This document shows, one piece after another, positions 20,917 to 31,454 of a DNA stretch of 64,000 bases. The notes beneath the pieces were generated by a model. The model made no database searches and was not told where the DNA came from. It saw only the letters and a program-made list of their open reading frames with translations. The stretch is taken from the NCBI GenBank assembly GCA_900469345.1, contig UBWZ01000006.1, positions 1 to 64,000 on the forward strand, written 5' to 3'. The DNA is from Hyphomicrobiales bacterium (lineage in GTDB: Bacteria > Pseudomonadota > Alphaproteobacteria > Rhizobiales > Rhizobiaceae). The stretch's first letter is position 1, and each line of letters begins with the position of its first letter. Both the position numbers and the translations under genes were made by a program.

Positions 20917-22002
20917 TCAGTCGGTGGCCGGGCGGGGCGGCACGAAGTCGGTTCCCCGCCAATCGAGAAGGGTCAGGGGATTATGGGCGAGCTCGTGACT
21001 TGCGTCGAAATCGACCGGACCGACCACTGTCGTGAAGATGTCGCCGGTCAGTGACGCGGGCAGGGCGGCCTTGTTGTCTCCGGTCTTTGCAAGTGCCTGA
21101 TGGGCCACCTGGGCTGCGGCATAAGCGGGCAGCACGTAGCCCTCGGGCTCGATGGATTGGGCGCGCAGTGCGCCGGCGGCCGCTGCCGCCTCCGGGCGTC
21201 CGGCATAGTCCGGCATCGTGACCGCCAGAACGCCGTCGCGCAGCGGCACGGGGCGATTGGCGGCGCGCATCGTGTCGCCGCCCATCATCATCAGCGGCAG
21301 GTTCTCGCTGGCCGCGTCTCGCGCAATGATCGCCACGTCGGTCCGGTCTCCGCCGATGAAGACGTGCGTCGCACCGGCCTTGGCGAGCCTGCGCACCAGC
21401 GCGACCTGCTGCTCCTGCCCGGGACGGAAGGTATCGGTAAACACCGGCGTGATGCCACCGGCCTCGATCTTCTGGCGCACGGCGGCCGTGAGTTCGCGGC
21501 CGTAGATCGTTCCGTCGTCGATCAGCCCGATCGGCTCGGCCTTCCAGATATCGAGAAGGATGGATGCCGCCTTGTCTGCTTCGGCACCTTCGACAGGCGC
21601 CATCCGGAAGAACGGCCAGCCGTTGCGCTCAGCATCCTCCATCAGGATCTTCGAGCGCACCGACACCGTGATCGCCGGTATCTGCGCCGCCTTCAGTTGC
21701 GGCAGGGCGGTGGTCAGGGTCTCGACGCACAGGAAGCCGATCGCGACGCCGGCCTTGGCGTCCACCAAGGCCTTTGCAACCGCAGCACCGCCGCTTTCCT
21801 CGCAGCTCTCGTCGATCTCGACCAGCGTGTCGCCACCGGCCTCGGCTGCCGCCCGGGCGCCCTGCAGGATCTGCAGGCCGAGCGCCGCATAGGGGCCCGA
21901 CCGCGGTGCGACGACGCCGAGCACGGCTGCCGATGCCGATCCGGCGCTCGAGGCCAGAAGACCGGCCAGAAGACTGGCCCGAAGGAGATAGCGTATAGTC
22001 AT
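20917..22002 (-). CDS. periplasmic binding protein, branched-chain amino acid (LivK-like) type
   Basis: A 361-residue exported protein with signal peptide residues 1-25 (RYLLRASLLAGLLASSAGSA). It has the type I periplasmic fold seen in ABC amino-acid binding proteins (GVVAPRSGPYAALGLQILQGARAA). No permease or ATPase genes flank it, so it is an orphan receptor or a sensor component. The ATG at 22002 is preferred over the frame opening at 22035 because it starts the signal peptide. The ligand is unknown. Confidence 0.8.
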   Translation of the reverse strand: MTIRYLLRASLLAGLLASSAGSASAAVLGVVAPRSGPYAALGLQILQGARAAAEAGGDTLVEIDESCEESGGAAVAKALVDAKAGVAIGFLCVETLTTALPQLKAAQIPAITVSVRSKILMEDAERNGWPFFRMAPVEGAEADKAASILLDIWKAEPIGLIDDGTIYGRELTAAVRQKIEAGGITPVFTDTFRPGQEQQVALVRRLAKAGATHVFIGGDRTDVAIIARDAASENLPLMMMGGDTMRAANRPVPLRDGVLAVTMPDYAGRPEAAAAAGALRAQSIEPEGYVLPAYAAAQVAHQALAKTGDNKAALPASLTGDIFTTVVGPVDFDASHELAHNPLTLLDWRGTDFVPPRPATD

Positions 22003-22156
22003 GCGGTCCCTGAATGTGTCGCTGTGGCCGCACATTTAGCTTTCCGGACGCTCTCGTCAAAGAGAATCGCCGCCGCATCGAAAAACGCCCGGGCTTTCGT
22101 GGACGCGGGCCGGCGAGCTCACCATATTGAAGCGACGAGGGGATTTCTCCCCGGAG

Positions 22157-22657
22157 ATGCATGTGACGGACCAGCCATTCCTTGACCCGGCCCTCTATCG
22201 CGACGGCATGGCCCGCTATGCCGGCCATGTCCAGGTGGTCACGACGACGTTCGGCGGCGTCATGCGCGGCGTCACGGTGACGGCTGCGTGCTCGGTGTCG
22301 GACGCGCCGCCCACCCTGCTTGTCTGCCTCAACAACGGCAATCCCAACAACGCGATCTTCGAGGAGGCTCGCGTCTTCGCGCTGAATGCGCTCGGCGACC
22401 GGCACCAGCCGCTCGCCGCCGCCTTTGCGGGCTTCGATGGCCTTGCGGCGGCCGATCGGTTCGCGCTTGGCCGCTGGCGGACGCTTGTCACCGGTGCGCC
22501 CGTGCTGGATGATGCGGTCGTAAGCTTTGATTGCGAACTGGTCGAGGTCAAGCAGATGTCGACGCATTTCATCCTGTTCGGACGCGTCCGGGCCGTACAT
22601 GTCGGACCGGATGCACCGTCGCTCATCTATCGCGACCGCGGCTTCCGGACAGTCTAG
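22157..22657 (+). CDS. flavin reductase domain protein
   Basis: A 166-residue FMN-binding split-barrel protein of the flavin reductase-like family (GHVQVVTTTFGGVMRGVTVTA, then SDAPPTLLVCL and FALNALGDRH). Such proteins reduce free FMN/FAD for partner monooxygenases. The start is unsure: ATG at 22157, or GTG at 22163 which has better spacing to GGAG. It lies 13 bases before the MoxR gene and may be the first gene of the maturation operon. Confidence 0.8.
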   Translation: MHVTDQPFLDPALYRDGMARYAGHVQVVTTTFGGVMRGVTVTAACSVSDAPPTLLVCLNNGNPNNAIFEEARVFALNALGDRHQPLAAAFAGFDGLAAADRFALGRWRTLVTGAPVLDDAVVSFDCELVEVKQMSTHFILFGRVRAVHVGPDAPSLIYRDRGFRTV

Positions 22658-22670
22658 GGGGAGATCCAGC

Positions 22671-23600
22671 ATGACCGACGACACACAACGGAGCCTGCCT
22701 GCCTCGATCGACGAGACCGTGGCCCTTCTGGCCGGGGCGGACTACCTGGCCGGCCGGTCCCTGGCGACCGTCATCTACCTGGCGCTGAAGATGAAGCGGC
22801 CGCTGTTTCTCGAGGGCGAGGCAGGGGTGGGCAAGACGGAGATCGCCAAGACGCTCGCAAGGGCGCTCGGCCGCCAGCTCATTCGGCTGCAATGCTACGA
22901 AGGCCTTGATATCTCGTCGGCCGTCTATGAATGGAACTATCCCGCGCAGATGCTGGAGATCCGGCTGTCGGAGGCTTCCGGCGTCAAGGACCGCGGCCGC
23001 ATCGAGGCCGACCTGTTTTCCGAGCGTCATCTGATCAGGCGGCCGGTTCTGCAGGCGCTGAGCCAGACGCACGGACAGGCGCCGGTGTTTCTGATCGACG
23101 AGCTCGACCGCACCGACGAGGCCTTTGAAGCCTTCCTCCTCGAAGTGCTGTCCGACTTCCAGGTGACGATCCCGGAACTTGGAACCATCAAGGCCGCCGA
23201 GCCGCCAATCGTGATCATCACCACCAACCGCACGCGCGAGATCCACGATGCGCTGAAGCGCCGCTGTCTCTACCACTGGGTCGATTACCCGGATGCGGCA
23301 CGGGAGCTCGAGATCATTCGGCGCAAAGTTCCGCAGGCGGGCGAAAGGCTCTCGCGCCAGGTGGTTGCCTATGTGCAAAAGCTGCGCAAGCTCGATCTGT
23401 TCAAGAGCCCGGGTGTCGCCGAGACAATCGACTGGGCCACCGCCCTGACCGAGCTTGATCGGGCGGCCCTTGATCCCGAAACCGTTGCCGACACGCTGGG
23501 GACACTGCTGAAATACCAGGACGACATCGCCCGCATCGCCAACGCCGAGGGACGCCACGTCCTGGCAGAGGTCGAGGCCGACCTCCAGGCCGCGGGGTGA
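22671..23600 (+). CDS. MoxR-family AAA+ ATPase, CoxD-like
   Basis: A 309-residue AAA+ ATPase. Walker A is GEAGVGKTE, Walker B FLIDELDR, sensor 1 IITTNRTRE. With the VWA protein after it, this pairs like CoxD/CoxE, which in Oligotropha insert the Cu-S-Mo active site of CO dehydrogenase. The ATG at 22671 follows a GGGGGAG site. The next gene starts four bases after its stop. Confidence 0.85.
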   Translation: MTDDTQRSLPASIDETVALLAGADYLAGRSLATVIYLALKMKRPLFLEGEAGVGKTEIAKTLARALGRQLIRLQCYEGLDISSAVYEWNYPAQMLEIRLSEASGVKDRGRIEADLFSERHLIRRPVLQALSQTHGQAPVFLIDELDRTDEAFEAFLLEVLSDFQVTIPELGTIKAAEPPIVIITTNRTREIHDALKRRCLYHWVDYPDAARELEIIRRKVPQAGERLSRQVVAYVQKLRKLDLFKSPGVAETIDWATALTELDRAALDPETVADTLGTLLKYQDDIARIANAEGRHVLAEVEADLQAAG

Positions 23601-23604
23601 CGCC

Positions 23605-24873
23605 GTGACCGGGGCAATGGGCAGCGTCGGAAAGCTGGATCAGGGTGCAGGCACCCTGTCGGGAGAGGACGGGCGTCTCCCCGATAACATCGTCCATTTC
23701 TCCCGTGTGTTGCGCCGCGCCGGCCTGAAGACGGGTCCGGGTGCCGCCGTGGATGCGGTGACCGCCATTGAGACGATCGGCATCGGCTCGCGCGAGGAGT
23801 GTCACGCGGCGTTGTCGGCCGTCTTCGTCAAGCGCCACGAGGACCAGCCCGTCTTCGACGAGGCCTTCGACCTCTTCTTTCGCCCGCGTGACGTGGTCGG
23901 CAAGATGATCGCCATGATGTCGCCCCGGGCGGCCGACCGGCGGGACCCCGAAAAGCCGAAGCCGGGCGCGAGCCGCGTCGGCGACGCGCTGGCGCCGGAC
24001 CGGCAGGAGCCACCGAAGTCGACATCGAGCCCGGAACTGGAGATCGATTCGCGCTTCACCACATCGGCAAGCGAGGTGTTGAAGCGCCGCGACTTTGCCC
24101 AGATGTCGGCTGCCGAAGTTGCTCTGGCGCGCCGCGAACTGGCGCGGCTTGCGATGCCGCTCGATCGCGTCGTCACGCGCCGGTTCCGGCCGGCCGGCCG
24201 GCGGGAACGGATCGACCCGCGGGCGACCATGCGTCAGGCGGTGCGGACAGGGGGCGAACTGATCCTGCCTCGTTTCCGCGAGCGACGGAAGTCACCGCCG
24301 CCGCTTGTGGTGCTGGCGGACATATCCGGCTCCATGAGCCAGTATACCCGCATCTTTCTGCAGTTCCTTCATGCGCTGACCGAGAAGCGGACCCGCGTCC
24401 ACACCTTCCTGTTCGGCACGCGGCTGACCAATGTGACTCGGCAGATGCGCAGGCGTGATCCGGATGAGGCGCTCGATGCCTGTACGCAGGCCGTTCGCGA
24501 CTGGTCCGGAGGCACGCGCATCGGTGCCACGCTTGGTGAATTTAACCAGCTCTGGTCCCGCCGCGTGCTCGGCCAAGGCGCGATCGTGGTGCTGATCACC
24601 GACGGTCTGGAGCGCGAGGGCGTCGAAGACCTGGAGAAGCAGATGGACAGGCTGCACCGCTCCTGCCGGCGGCTGATCTGGCTGAACCCGCTCCTGCGTT
24701 TCGACGGTTTCGAGGCCAGGGCCCGAGGCGTCCGCGCCATGCTGCCGTATGTGGACGATTTCCGTCCCGTCCATAATTTGAAATCCATCGCCGATCTTGC
24801 GCTGGCACTGTCGGGCGAAGCCCCGGTTGCAGCGCAAAGACCAGGCAGTCTCACACCAAGGAGGGTGTCATGA
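23605..24873 (+). CDS. VWA domain protein, CoxE-like
   Basis: A 422-residue protein with an N-terminal helical region and a C-terminal von Willebrand A domain. The MIDAS motif is DISGSMS (about residues 237-243), followed by FLFGTRLTNVT and VLITDGLER. It begins with GTG at 23605. CoxE-type proteins work with CoxD ATPases in maturing Mo-hydroxylases. Its stop overlaps the next start by ATGA. Confidence 0.87.
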   Translation: MTGAMGSVGKLDQGAGTLSGEDGRLPDNIVHFSRVLRRAGLKTGPGAAVDAVTAIETIGIGSREECHAALSAVFVKRHEDQPVFDEAFDLFFRPRDVVGKMIAMMSPRAADRRDPEKPKPGASRVGDALAPDRQEPPKSTSSPELEIDSRFTTSASEVLKRRDFAQMSAAEVALARRELARLAMPLDRVVTRRFRPAGRRERIDPRATMRQAVRTGGELILPRFRERRKSPPPLVVLADISGSMSQYTRIFLQFLHALTEKRTRVHTFLFGTRLTNVTRQMRRRDPDEALDACTQAVRDWSGGTRIGATLGEFNQLWSRRVLGQGAIVVLITDGLEREGVEDLEKQMDRLHRSCRRLIWLNPLLRFDGFEARARGVRAMLPYVDDFRPVHNLKSIADLALALSGEAPVAAQRPGSLTPRRVS

Positions 24874-25196
24874 ATGCTCCCGAACGTCTCGATCCGCTGA
24901 CGACAGCGGAGGCCTGGAAAAACGCCGGCCGCGAAGTTGCTTTGGCAACCGTCGTCGAAACCTGGGGATCGGCGCCGCGCCAGGCGGGGAGCCACCTCGT
25001 CATCGATGGCGACGGCAATTTCGAAGGCTCCGTTTCCGGCGGCTGCGTCGAGGGCGCGGTGATTACGGAAGCCATGGACGTCATCGCGTCGGGCAAGGCG
25101 AAAATGCTCGAATTCGGCGTGGCAGACGAGACCGCCTGGCGGGTCGGGCTGTCCTGCGGCGGGCGAATCAAGGTGTTCGTGGAAAGGCTCGGCTGA
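24870..25196 (+). CDS. XdhC/CoxI N-terminal domain protein
   Basis: A 108-residue protein consisting only of the XdhC_CoxI domain: TVVETWGSAPRQAGSHLVI and SVSGGCVEGAVI are its conserved segments. XdhC binds Mo cofactor, guards its sulfuration and hands it to xanthine dehydrogenase-type enzymes. Here the domain is separate from the Rossmann half, which is the next gene. The ends overlap by TGATG, suggesting coupled translation of two chains forming one functional unit. Confidence 0.88.
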   Translation: MNAPERLDPLTTAEAWKNAGREVALATVVETWGSAPRQAGSHLVIDGDGNFEGSVSGGCVEGAVITEAMDVIASGKAKMLEFGVADETAWRVGLSCGGRIKVFVERLG

Positions 25197-25891
25197 TGCG
25201 TCTGGAGGATCTGACGAGGCTCAACCGGGCGCGTGCCGAACGCCGGGCAGCGGTGGTGCTGACCGACCTTGCCAGCGCGCAGATGTCGCTGGTGCTGGAG
25301 GGCGACGCCGTCGAGGGGCCGCGCGGCGAAGCGATCGCCCAGGCGCTGCGAACCGGCAAAGCCGCACACGTCGAAATCGAAGGGCAGTCGCTGTTCATCA
25401 ACGTCTATCTGCCGCCGCCGCGGATCGTCGTGATCGGCGCCGTGCATATCAGCCAGGCGCTGGCGCGTCTGGCACCGGTGGCGGGCTACGACCTGACCAT
25501 CATCGATCCGCGCACGGCCTTTGCGACCGATGAGCGGTTCGAGGGCGTGACACTGGTCGCGGACTGGCCGGAAGACGTGCTGAAAGAGACGCCGCTCGAC
25601 AGCTATACGGCGCTCGCCGCCGTCACCCATGACCCGAAGATCGACGATTTCCCGCTGTCGGCCGCGCTGTCGGCCGGCTGCTTCTATGTGGGCGCTCTTG
25701 GCAGCCGCAAGACCCACGCAAAGCGCGTCGAGCGGCTGACGGACATGGGGAACACGGCAGAAGAAATTGCCCGCATCGCCGCACCGATCGGCCTCGACAT
25801 CGGCGCAGCGACGCCGGCCGAAATCGCGCTCGCGACACTTGCCCAGATCGTCCAGGCCTTTCGGTGCCGCGACCTGGTCACCGGGAGGTGA
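25196..25891 (+). CDS. XdhC Rossmann (C-terminal) domain protein
   Basis: A 231-residue protein matching the XdhC C-terminal half. A Rossmann-type IVVIGAVHISQALARLA and the conserved AAVTHDPKIDDFPL and YVGALGSRKTHAKR segments are clear. It completes the XdhC-like protein begun by the gene before it. The ATG at 25196 overlaps the preceding stop by one base. The next gene begins four bases after its stop. Confidence 0.87.
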   Translation: MRLEDLTRLNRARAERRAAVVLTDLASAQMSLVLEGDAVEGPRGEAIAQALRTGKAAHVEIEGQSLFINVYLPPPRIVVIGAVHISQALARLAPVAGYDLTIIDPRTAFATDERFEGVTLVADWPEDVLKETPLDSYTALAAVTHDPKIDDFPLSAALSAGCFYVGALGSRKTHAKRVERLTDMGNTAEEIARIAAPIGLDIGAATPAEIALATLAQIVQAFRCRDLVTGR

Positions 25892-25895
25892 CGCT

Positions 25896-27530
<1,635 letters not shown>

Positions 27531-27532
27531 TC

Positions 27533-27862
27533 ATGGACGACGCGGCGATCGAGGAAATGTTCGAGGGGCTCGGGCCGGTTGCCATCCGCCGCATGTTCGG
27601 TGGCAAGGGAATCTACCACCGCGGGCTGATCATGGCGGTGTACCTGCATGACGAGATGATGCTGAAGGCCGATGCCGTCAGCGGACCCGACTTTGCGGCG
27701 GCAGGCGCGCGACAATGGTCCTACGAGGGAAAGAACGGAAAACCTGTGCTGATGCCCTACTGGACGATCCCGGATGAGGCTTTGGACGATCCGGAGATCA
27801 TGGCAAGGTGGGCGCGGCTCGCTTACGAGGCGGCATTGCGAACCGGCGGCAAGGGTGGGTAG
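27533..27862 (+). CDS. TfoX N-terminal domain protein
   Basis: A 109-residue protein with the TfoX_N fold (LGPVAIRRMFGGKGIYHRGLIMAVYLHDEMMLKAD is the conserved start). In Gammaproteobacteria TfoX/Sxy regulates competence; stand-alone N-domains elsewhere have no settled role. GAGGAG precedes the ATG, two bases after the fusion gene's stop, so it is the last gene of the operon. Confidence 0.85.
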   Translation: MDDAAIEEMFEGLGPVAIRRMFGGKGIYHRGLIMAVYLHDEMMLKADAVSGPDFAAAGARQWSYEGKNGKPVLMPYWTIPDEALDDPEIMARWARLAYEAALRTGGKGG

Positions 27863-27883
27863 AACCGGGTCGGGACGGCTGGC

Positions 27884-28297
27884 CTAGAATTTCAGGTAAG
27901 TGAAAGCCTTGGCCGAGAACACTGAAAGTGGCGAGGGAGGGTTTGCCGGATCGAACCAGCCGATCTCCGCAAGCTTATCCGGCTCCGTCAGCTGCGGTTC
28001 GCCGCTGAATTCCCGGGTCACGTAGATCACCGAGATCCAGTGCTGGTTGTCGGCCAAAATACGTTCCTCGGCCACGCAGAGGAACTGGACAGGGCCGATC
28101 GTCAGCCCCGTTTCCTCTTCCGCCTCGCGGCGGGCCGCGTCGTCGGAAGCTTCCATGTGGTCGACCTTGCCGCCGACAATATTCCAGGAGCCTGCCTCGG
28201 GTGCCTTCAGCCGGCGGCAAAGCAGAACCTTGCCGTCTTGACGCTGGATGACCAGGCCGGCTCCGACGCCGGGAAAATCGACGCCGGGCTTCGACAT
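27884..28297 (-). CDS. Nudix hydrolase
   Basis: A 137-residue Nudix protein. The box is GGKVDHMEASDDAARREAEE followed by ETGL, with all the metal-binding Glu residues. The family hydrolyses nucleoside diphosphates linked to another moiety; the substrate cannot be told. It converges with the TfoX gene, with a 21-base gap, and follows the RhlE-type helicase on the same strand by seven bases. Confidence 0.88.
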   Translation of the reverse strand: MSKPGVDFPGVGAGLVIQRQDGKVLLCRRLKAPEAGSWNIVGGKVDHMEASDDAARREAEEETGLTIGPVQFLCVAEERILADNQHWISVIYVTREFSGEPQLTEPDKLAEIGWFDPANPPSPLSVFSAKAFTYLKF

Positions 28298-28304
28298 CGA
28301 CCGA

Positions 28305-29870
28305 TCAGGCCTTGGCGAGATTGGAACCGATCAGCATGAAGGCGGGCACGTCGTCGCCAAAGCCGAGCGGCGTCGGGCCGTCGTCGTGATCGCGCTGATA
28401 GCGGCGGCGTTCGCGGCTATCGTCGTTGGCCGGGTTCGGCCGTGCGTTGCGGTTGCCGTTGTTGGACGGCTGCTTGCGCTCTGCCTTGCGCTCAGGTCTT
28501 GCATTCGCCACGTCAGCTTCCCCAACCATACCTTCGGTTTCGACCCTGTTGCTCTGGCTCTTTACGTCGGCCTTGGGGCTCGGCGTTTCGGCCTTTACGG
28601 AATTACGTTCGCTGCGCTCTGCGCGCTCCGGACGTTCTGCACGCTCCGACCGATCGCCGCGGTCCCTGCCACGATCACGATCACGACCCTTGCGGGCGCC
28701 GCGGTCGCTTTCCTTGCTCTCCATCGGAGCGGGCAGGGCAGAGATGTCGCCGTTCAGCCATTCGATCTTGTTGCCGATCAGCTTCTCGATCGCGTCCAGA
28801 TACTTGGCATCAGACTTGGTAACGAGCGTGAACGCCCGGCCGAAGCGTCCTGCACGACCTGTGCGCCCGATGCGGTGGACATAATCCTCGGCATGGATCG
28901 GTACGTCGAAATTGAAGACGTGGCTGACGTCGGGAATGTCCAGGCCACGGGCCGCGACGTCAGAGGCGACGAGCAGCGTGATCTGATTGTCCTTGAAGCC
29001 TGCCAGCATGTTGGTGCGCGAGCGCTGGTCCATGTCGCCATGCAGCGCGCCGACCGAAAAGCCGTGACGCTCGAGCGAGCGGAAAAGATCCGCGACATCC
29101 TTCTTGCGATTGCAAAAGATGATCGCGTTCTTCAGGTCGTCCTGGACCTTGATGAGATCGCGCAGGACGGCACGCTTCTCGTAATCCTTGTTGTGGGCGG
29201 CGACCAGACGCTGCGTGACCGTGGTTGCGGTCGACGAGGGCTTGGCAACCTCGATCCGTTCCGGGTTCTGCAGGAAGCGGTCGGCCAGCTTCTGGATCTC
29301 CGGCGGCATGGTTGCAGAGAAGAACAGCGTCTGGCGGGTAAACGGGATCATCTTGGCGATCCGTTCGATATCGGGGATAAAGCCCATGTCGAGCATGCGG
29401 TCGGCTTCGTCGATCACCAGGATCTCGACGCCGGTCATCAGCAGCTTGCCGCGTTCGCAGTGGTCGAGCAACCGGCCGGGCGTGCAGATCAGCACGTCGG
29501 CGCCCCGCTCGAGCTTGCGGTTCTGGTCTTCGAACGAGACGCCGCCGATCAGCAGCGCGACGTTGAGTTTGTGGTTCTTGCCGTACTTTTCGAAGTTTTC
29601 GGCAACCTGCGCCGCCAACTCGCGGGTCGGCTCGAGGATCAGCGTGCGCGGCATCCGCGCTCGGGCCCGTCCGTTTTCCAGAAGCGTCAGCATCGGCAAG
29701 ACGAAAGACGCGGTCTTGCCGGTCCCCGTCTGAGCGATGCCGCAAATGTCGCGCCGCTGCAGCGCGGGCGGGATGGCTCCCGCCTGGATTGGGGTCGGAA
29801 TGGTGTAGCCTGCGTCGGTGACGGCAGAGAGGACTTTTTCGCTCAGTCCAAGGTCAGCAAAAGTGGTCAA
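28305..29870 (-). CDS. DEAD-box RNA helicase, RhlE-like
   Basis: A 521-residue DEAD-box helicase with the Q motif (FADLGLSEK to TPIQ), AQTGTGKT, PTRELA, VIDEADRMLDMGF, SAT, and HRIGRTGRAGR in order. The tail (about residues 385-521) is a long low-complexity stretch rich in Arg, Asp, Glu and Ser, with RD and ER dipeptides typical of RNA-binding tails. No ATG fits. The TTG at 29870 begins MTTFADLGL as in relatives; the frame is open to 29972. Such helicases act in ribosome assembly and RNA decay in the cold. Confidence 0.9.
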   Translation of the reverse strand: MTTFADLGLSEKVLSAVTDAGYTIPTPIQAGAIPPALQRRDICGIAQTGTGKTASFVLPMLTLLENGRARARMPRTLILEPTRELAAQVAENFEKYGKNHKLNVALLIGGVSFEDQNRKLERGADVLICTPGRLLDHCERGKLLMTGVEILVIDEADRMLDMGFIPDIERIAKMIPFTRQTLFFSATMPPEIQKLADRFLQNPERIEVAKPSSTATTVTQRLVAAHNKDYEKRAVLRDLIKVQDDLKNAIIFCNRKKDVADLFRSLERHGFSVGALHGDMDQRSRTNMLAGFKDNQITLLVASDVAARGLDIPDVSHVFNFDVPIHAEDYVHRIGRTGRAGRFGRAFTLVTKSDAKYLDAIEKLIGNKIEWLNGDISALPAPMESKESDRGARKGRDRDRGRDRGDRSERAERPERAERSERNSVKAETPSPKADVKSQSNRVETEGMVGEADVANARPERKAERKQPSNNGNRNARPNPANDDSRERRRYQRDHDDGPTPLGFGDDVPAFMLIGSNLAKA

Positions 29871-30077
29871 AGGAAATTCTGTTTCCGTTACGGTTCCAGG
29901 AGAAACGCGTGAGTCGACAGTGAATATGCCGACAATTGGCCGCGACTTAAGGCCAAAACACCGGAAAGTCAAGGAATACAGGCAAGGCAGGCGGGATGTG
30001 GTGAATCAATCCACCGCTTTGAGCGGTCGGCTTCATCTGCTGCACTTGCGATTACTCTGGGTCGAACCGGTGTTCGC

Positions 30078-31361
30078 TTACCGCAGATAAGTAGTAAGCT
30101 TCATGCCGGCATTCAAGAAGTGGATCGGATCGATCGCATTGCCGTCCCGCCTGACCTCGTAATGAACGTGCGGGCCGGTCGCACGGCCGGTCGCACCGGC
30201 AAGTCCGATCGTGTCGCCGGCTTTGATCGTTTCGCCGGTCTCGACCAGGATCCGTGACATGTGACCGTAGCGGGTGGTGATGCCGTGGCCGTGGTCGATC
30301 TCCACCATATTGCCGTAGCCGGCGGCGGGGCCGGCAGCGATCACCTTGCCGGCACCGGTCGCCTTCACGCCGTCTCCCGTATCGGCCTGGAAGTCGATCC
30401 CCGCATGCAGGGCAAGGCGCCCGAGGAACGGGTCGATGCGGTTGCCGAACCGGCTGGTGACATAGTGCCCCGGCGCCGGATTGGCGAACGGCAGGTTGCG
30501 CGCCGTTTCCCGAACGGTCTCGAGCCGGCTGAGGGCGGCATCCAGTCCGTCGAGCGAGGCGTCGAAACCGGACGTCGTCGTTTCCGGTTCGACGAACGGG
30601 CCGCCGATGCCGCCACCGTCGTTTCCGTCAGCGGAAGCGACCGCAACCCCGGTGTCGCGCAGGATGTCGGTGATCGCGTCTGCGGTCTGCGAGGCGCCGT
30701 CGGTAAGGTGGGCAATCTTTGCCAGCTGCTGCTTCTCGATGTCTTTCAGGGAGAGCGTCACCTTGGAAAAGATGCGGTCGGCCCGGTCGGCGAGATTTTC
30801 GCGCAACGGCACGGAGGCGAGCACCGGCGCGGTGCCTGAGGCAGCGGACTGGGCCTTTCCGAGCAGGCTGCCGATTGCCTCGATGCCGGTACCTAGCGAT
30901 GCCTGGCGGCCGCCCGTGGACGGCGATGTCGACGGGGAGGGCGCCGGCGTCAGGCCCGATTCCTCGGCGCGATCGAGCAGGGATCCCAGCTTGCCATGCC
31001 GCGAAAAGAGGGCGTTCTGCTGCTCCATCAGCTTGTCGACCTTTTGCTCGACGACCTGCTGGTCGAGCAGCTGACGCGACGTGATCCGGTCGAGCTGGGC
31101 GCGAAGCGCCGCGATCCGGTCCTCGTAGTCATGCTGCATGCGCGCCTGGCGCGCCATCGTGGCGCCGACAAGGTCGTCGCGGATGACGAGATAGGATGTA
31201 GCGGCGAGGTAGCCGATCACCACCAGGCCGGTCACGCAGGCTGCCAGGCCGGCCATCCAGGGACGAATATTCATGTGCCGGATGGTGTCGCCGCTCGCCA
31301 GAATCAGAACGTGGCTCTGCCTGCGCTTTCCGAAAACCCGGCTGTCCGTCCCGTTTACCAC
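30078..31361 (-). CDS. M23 family membrane-anchored metallopeptidase
   Basis: A 427-residue peptidoglycan hydrolase-type protein. One membrane helix lies near residues 35-58, and coiled-coil segments run about 70-125 with a Ser/Pro/Thr linker. The C-terminal LytM domain carries zinc ligands in ALHAGIDF and GPHVHYE. It may be an active endopeptidase or an amidase activator. The GTG at 31361 is chosen because GGGAG lies six bases upstream and the N-terminus resembles rhizobial relatives. Confidence 0.87.
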   Translation of the reverse strand: MVNGTDSRVFGKRRQSHVLILASGDTIRHMNIRPWMAGLAACVTGLVVIGYLAATSYLVIRDDLVGATMARQARMQHDYEDRIAALRAQLDRITSRQLLDQQVVEQKVDKLMEQQNALFSRHGKLGSLLDRAEESGLTPAPSPSTSPSTGGRQASLGTGIEAIGSLLGKAQSAASGTAPVLASVPLRENLADRADRIFSKVTLSLKDIEKQQLAKIAHLTDGASQTADAITDILRDTGVAVASADGNDGGGIGGPFVEPETTTSGFDASLDGLDAALSRLETVRETARNLPFANPAPGHYVTSRFGNRIDPFLGRLALHAGIDFQADTGDGVKATGAGKVIAAGPAAGYGNMVEIDHGHGITTRYGHMSRILVETGETIKAGDTIGLAGATGRATGPHVHYEVRRDGNAIDPIHFLNAGMKLTTYLR

Positions 31362-31454
31362 CTGTGTCTCCCGCAGATGCGGCTCGTCAGCTGAGTCCGC
31401 TTCCGGCAGTACACATGGTTATGGTTAACAAAGGCTTGAGGGTGGCGCCTGCAC

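Noticed and set aside
24797..25195. Extended upstream start for the XdhC Rossmann gene
   Set aside because: The frame is open, but this part overlaps CoxE and the XdhC N-terminal gene and encodes Arg-rich sequence without similarity; the ATG at 25196 fits the operon.
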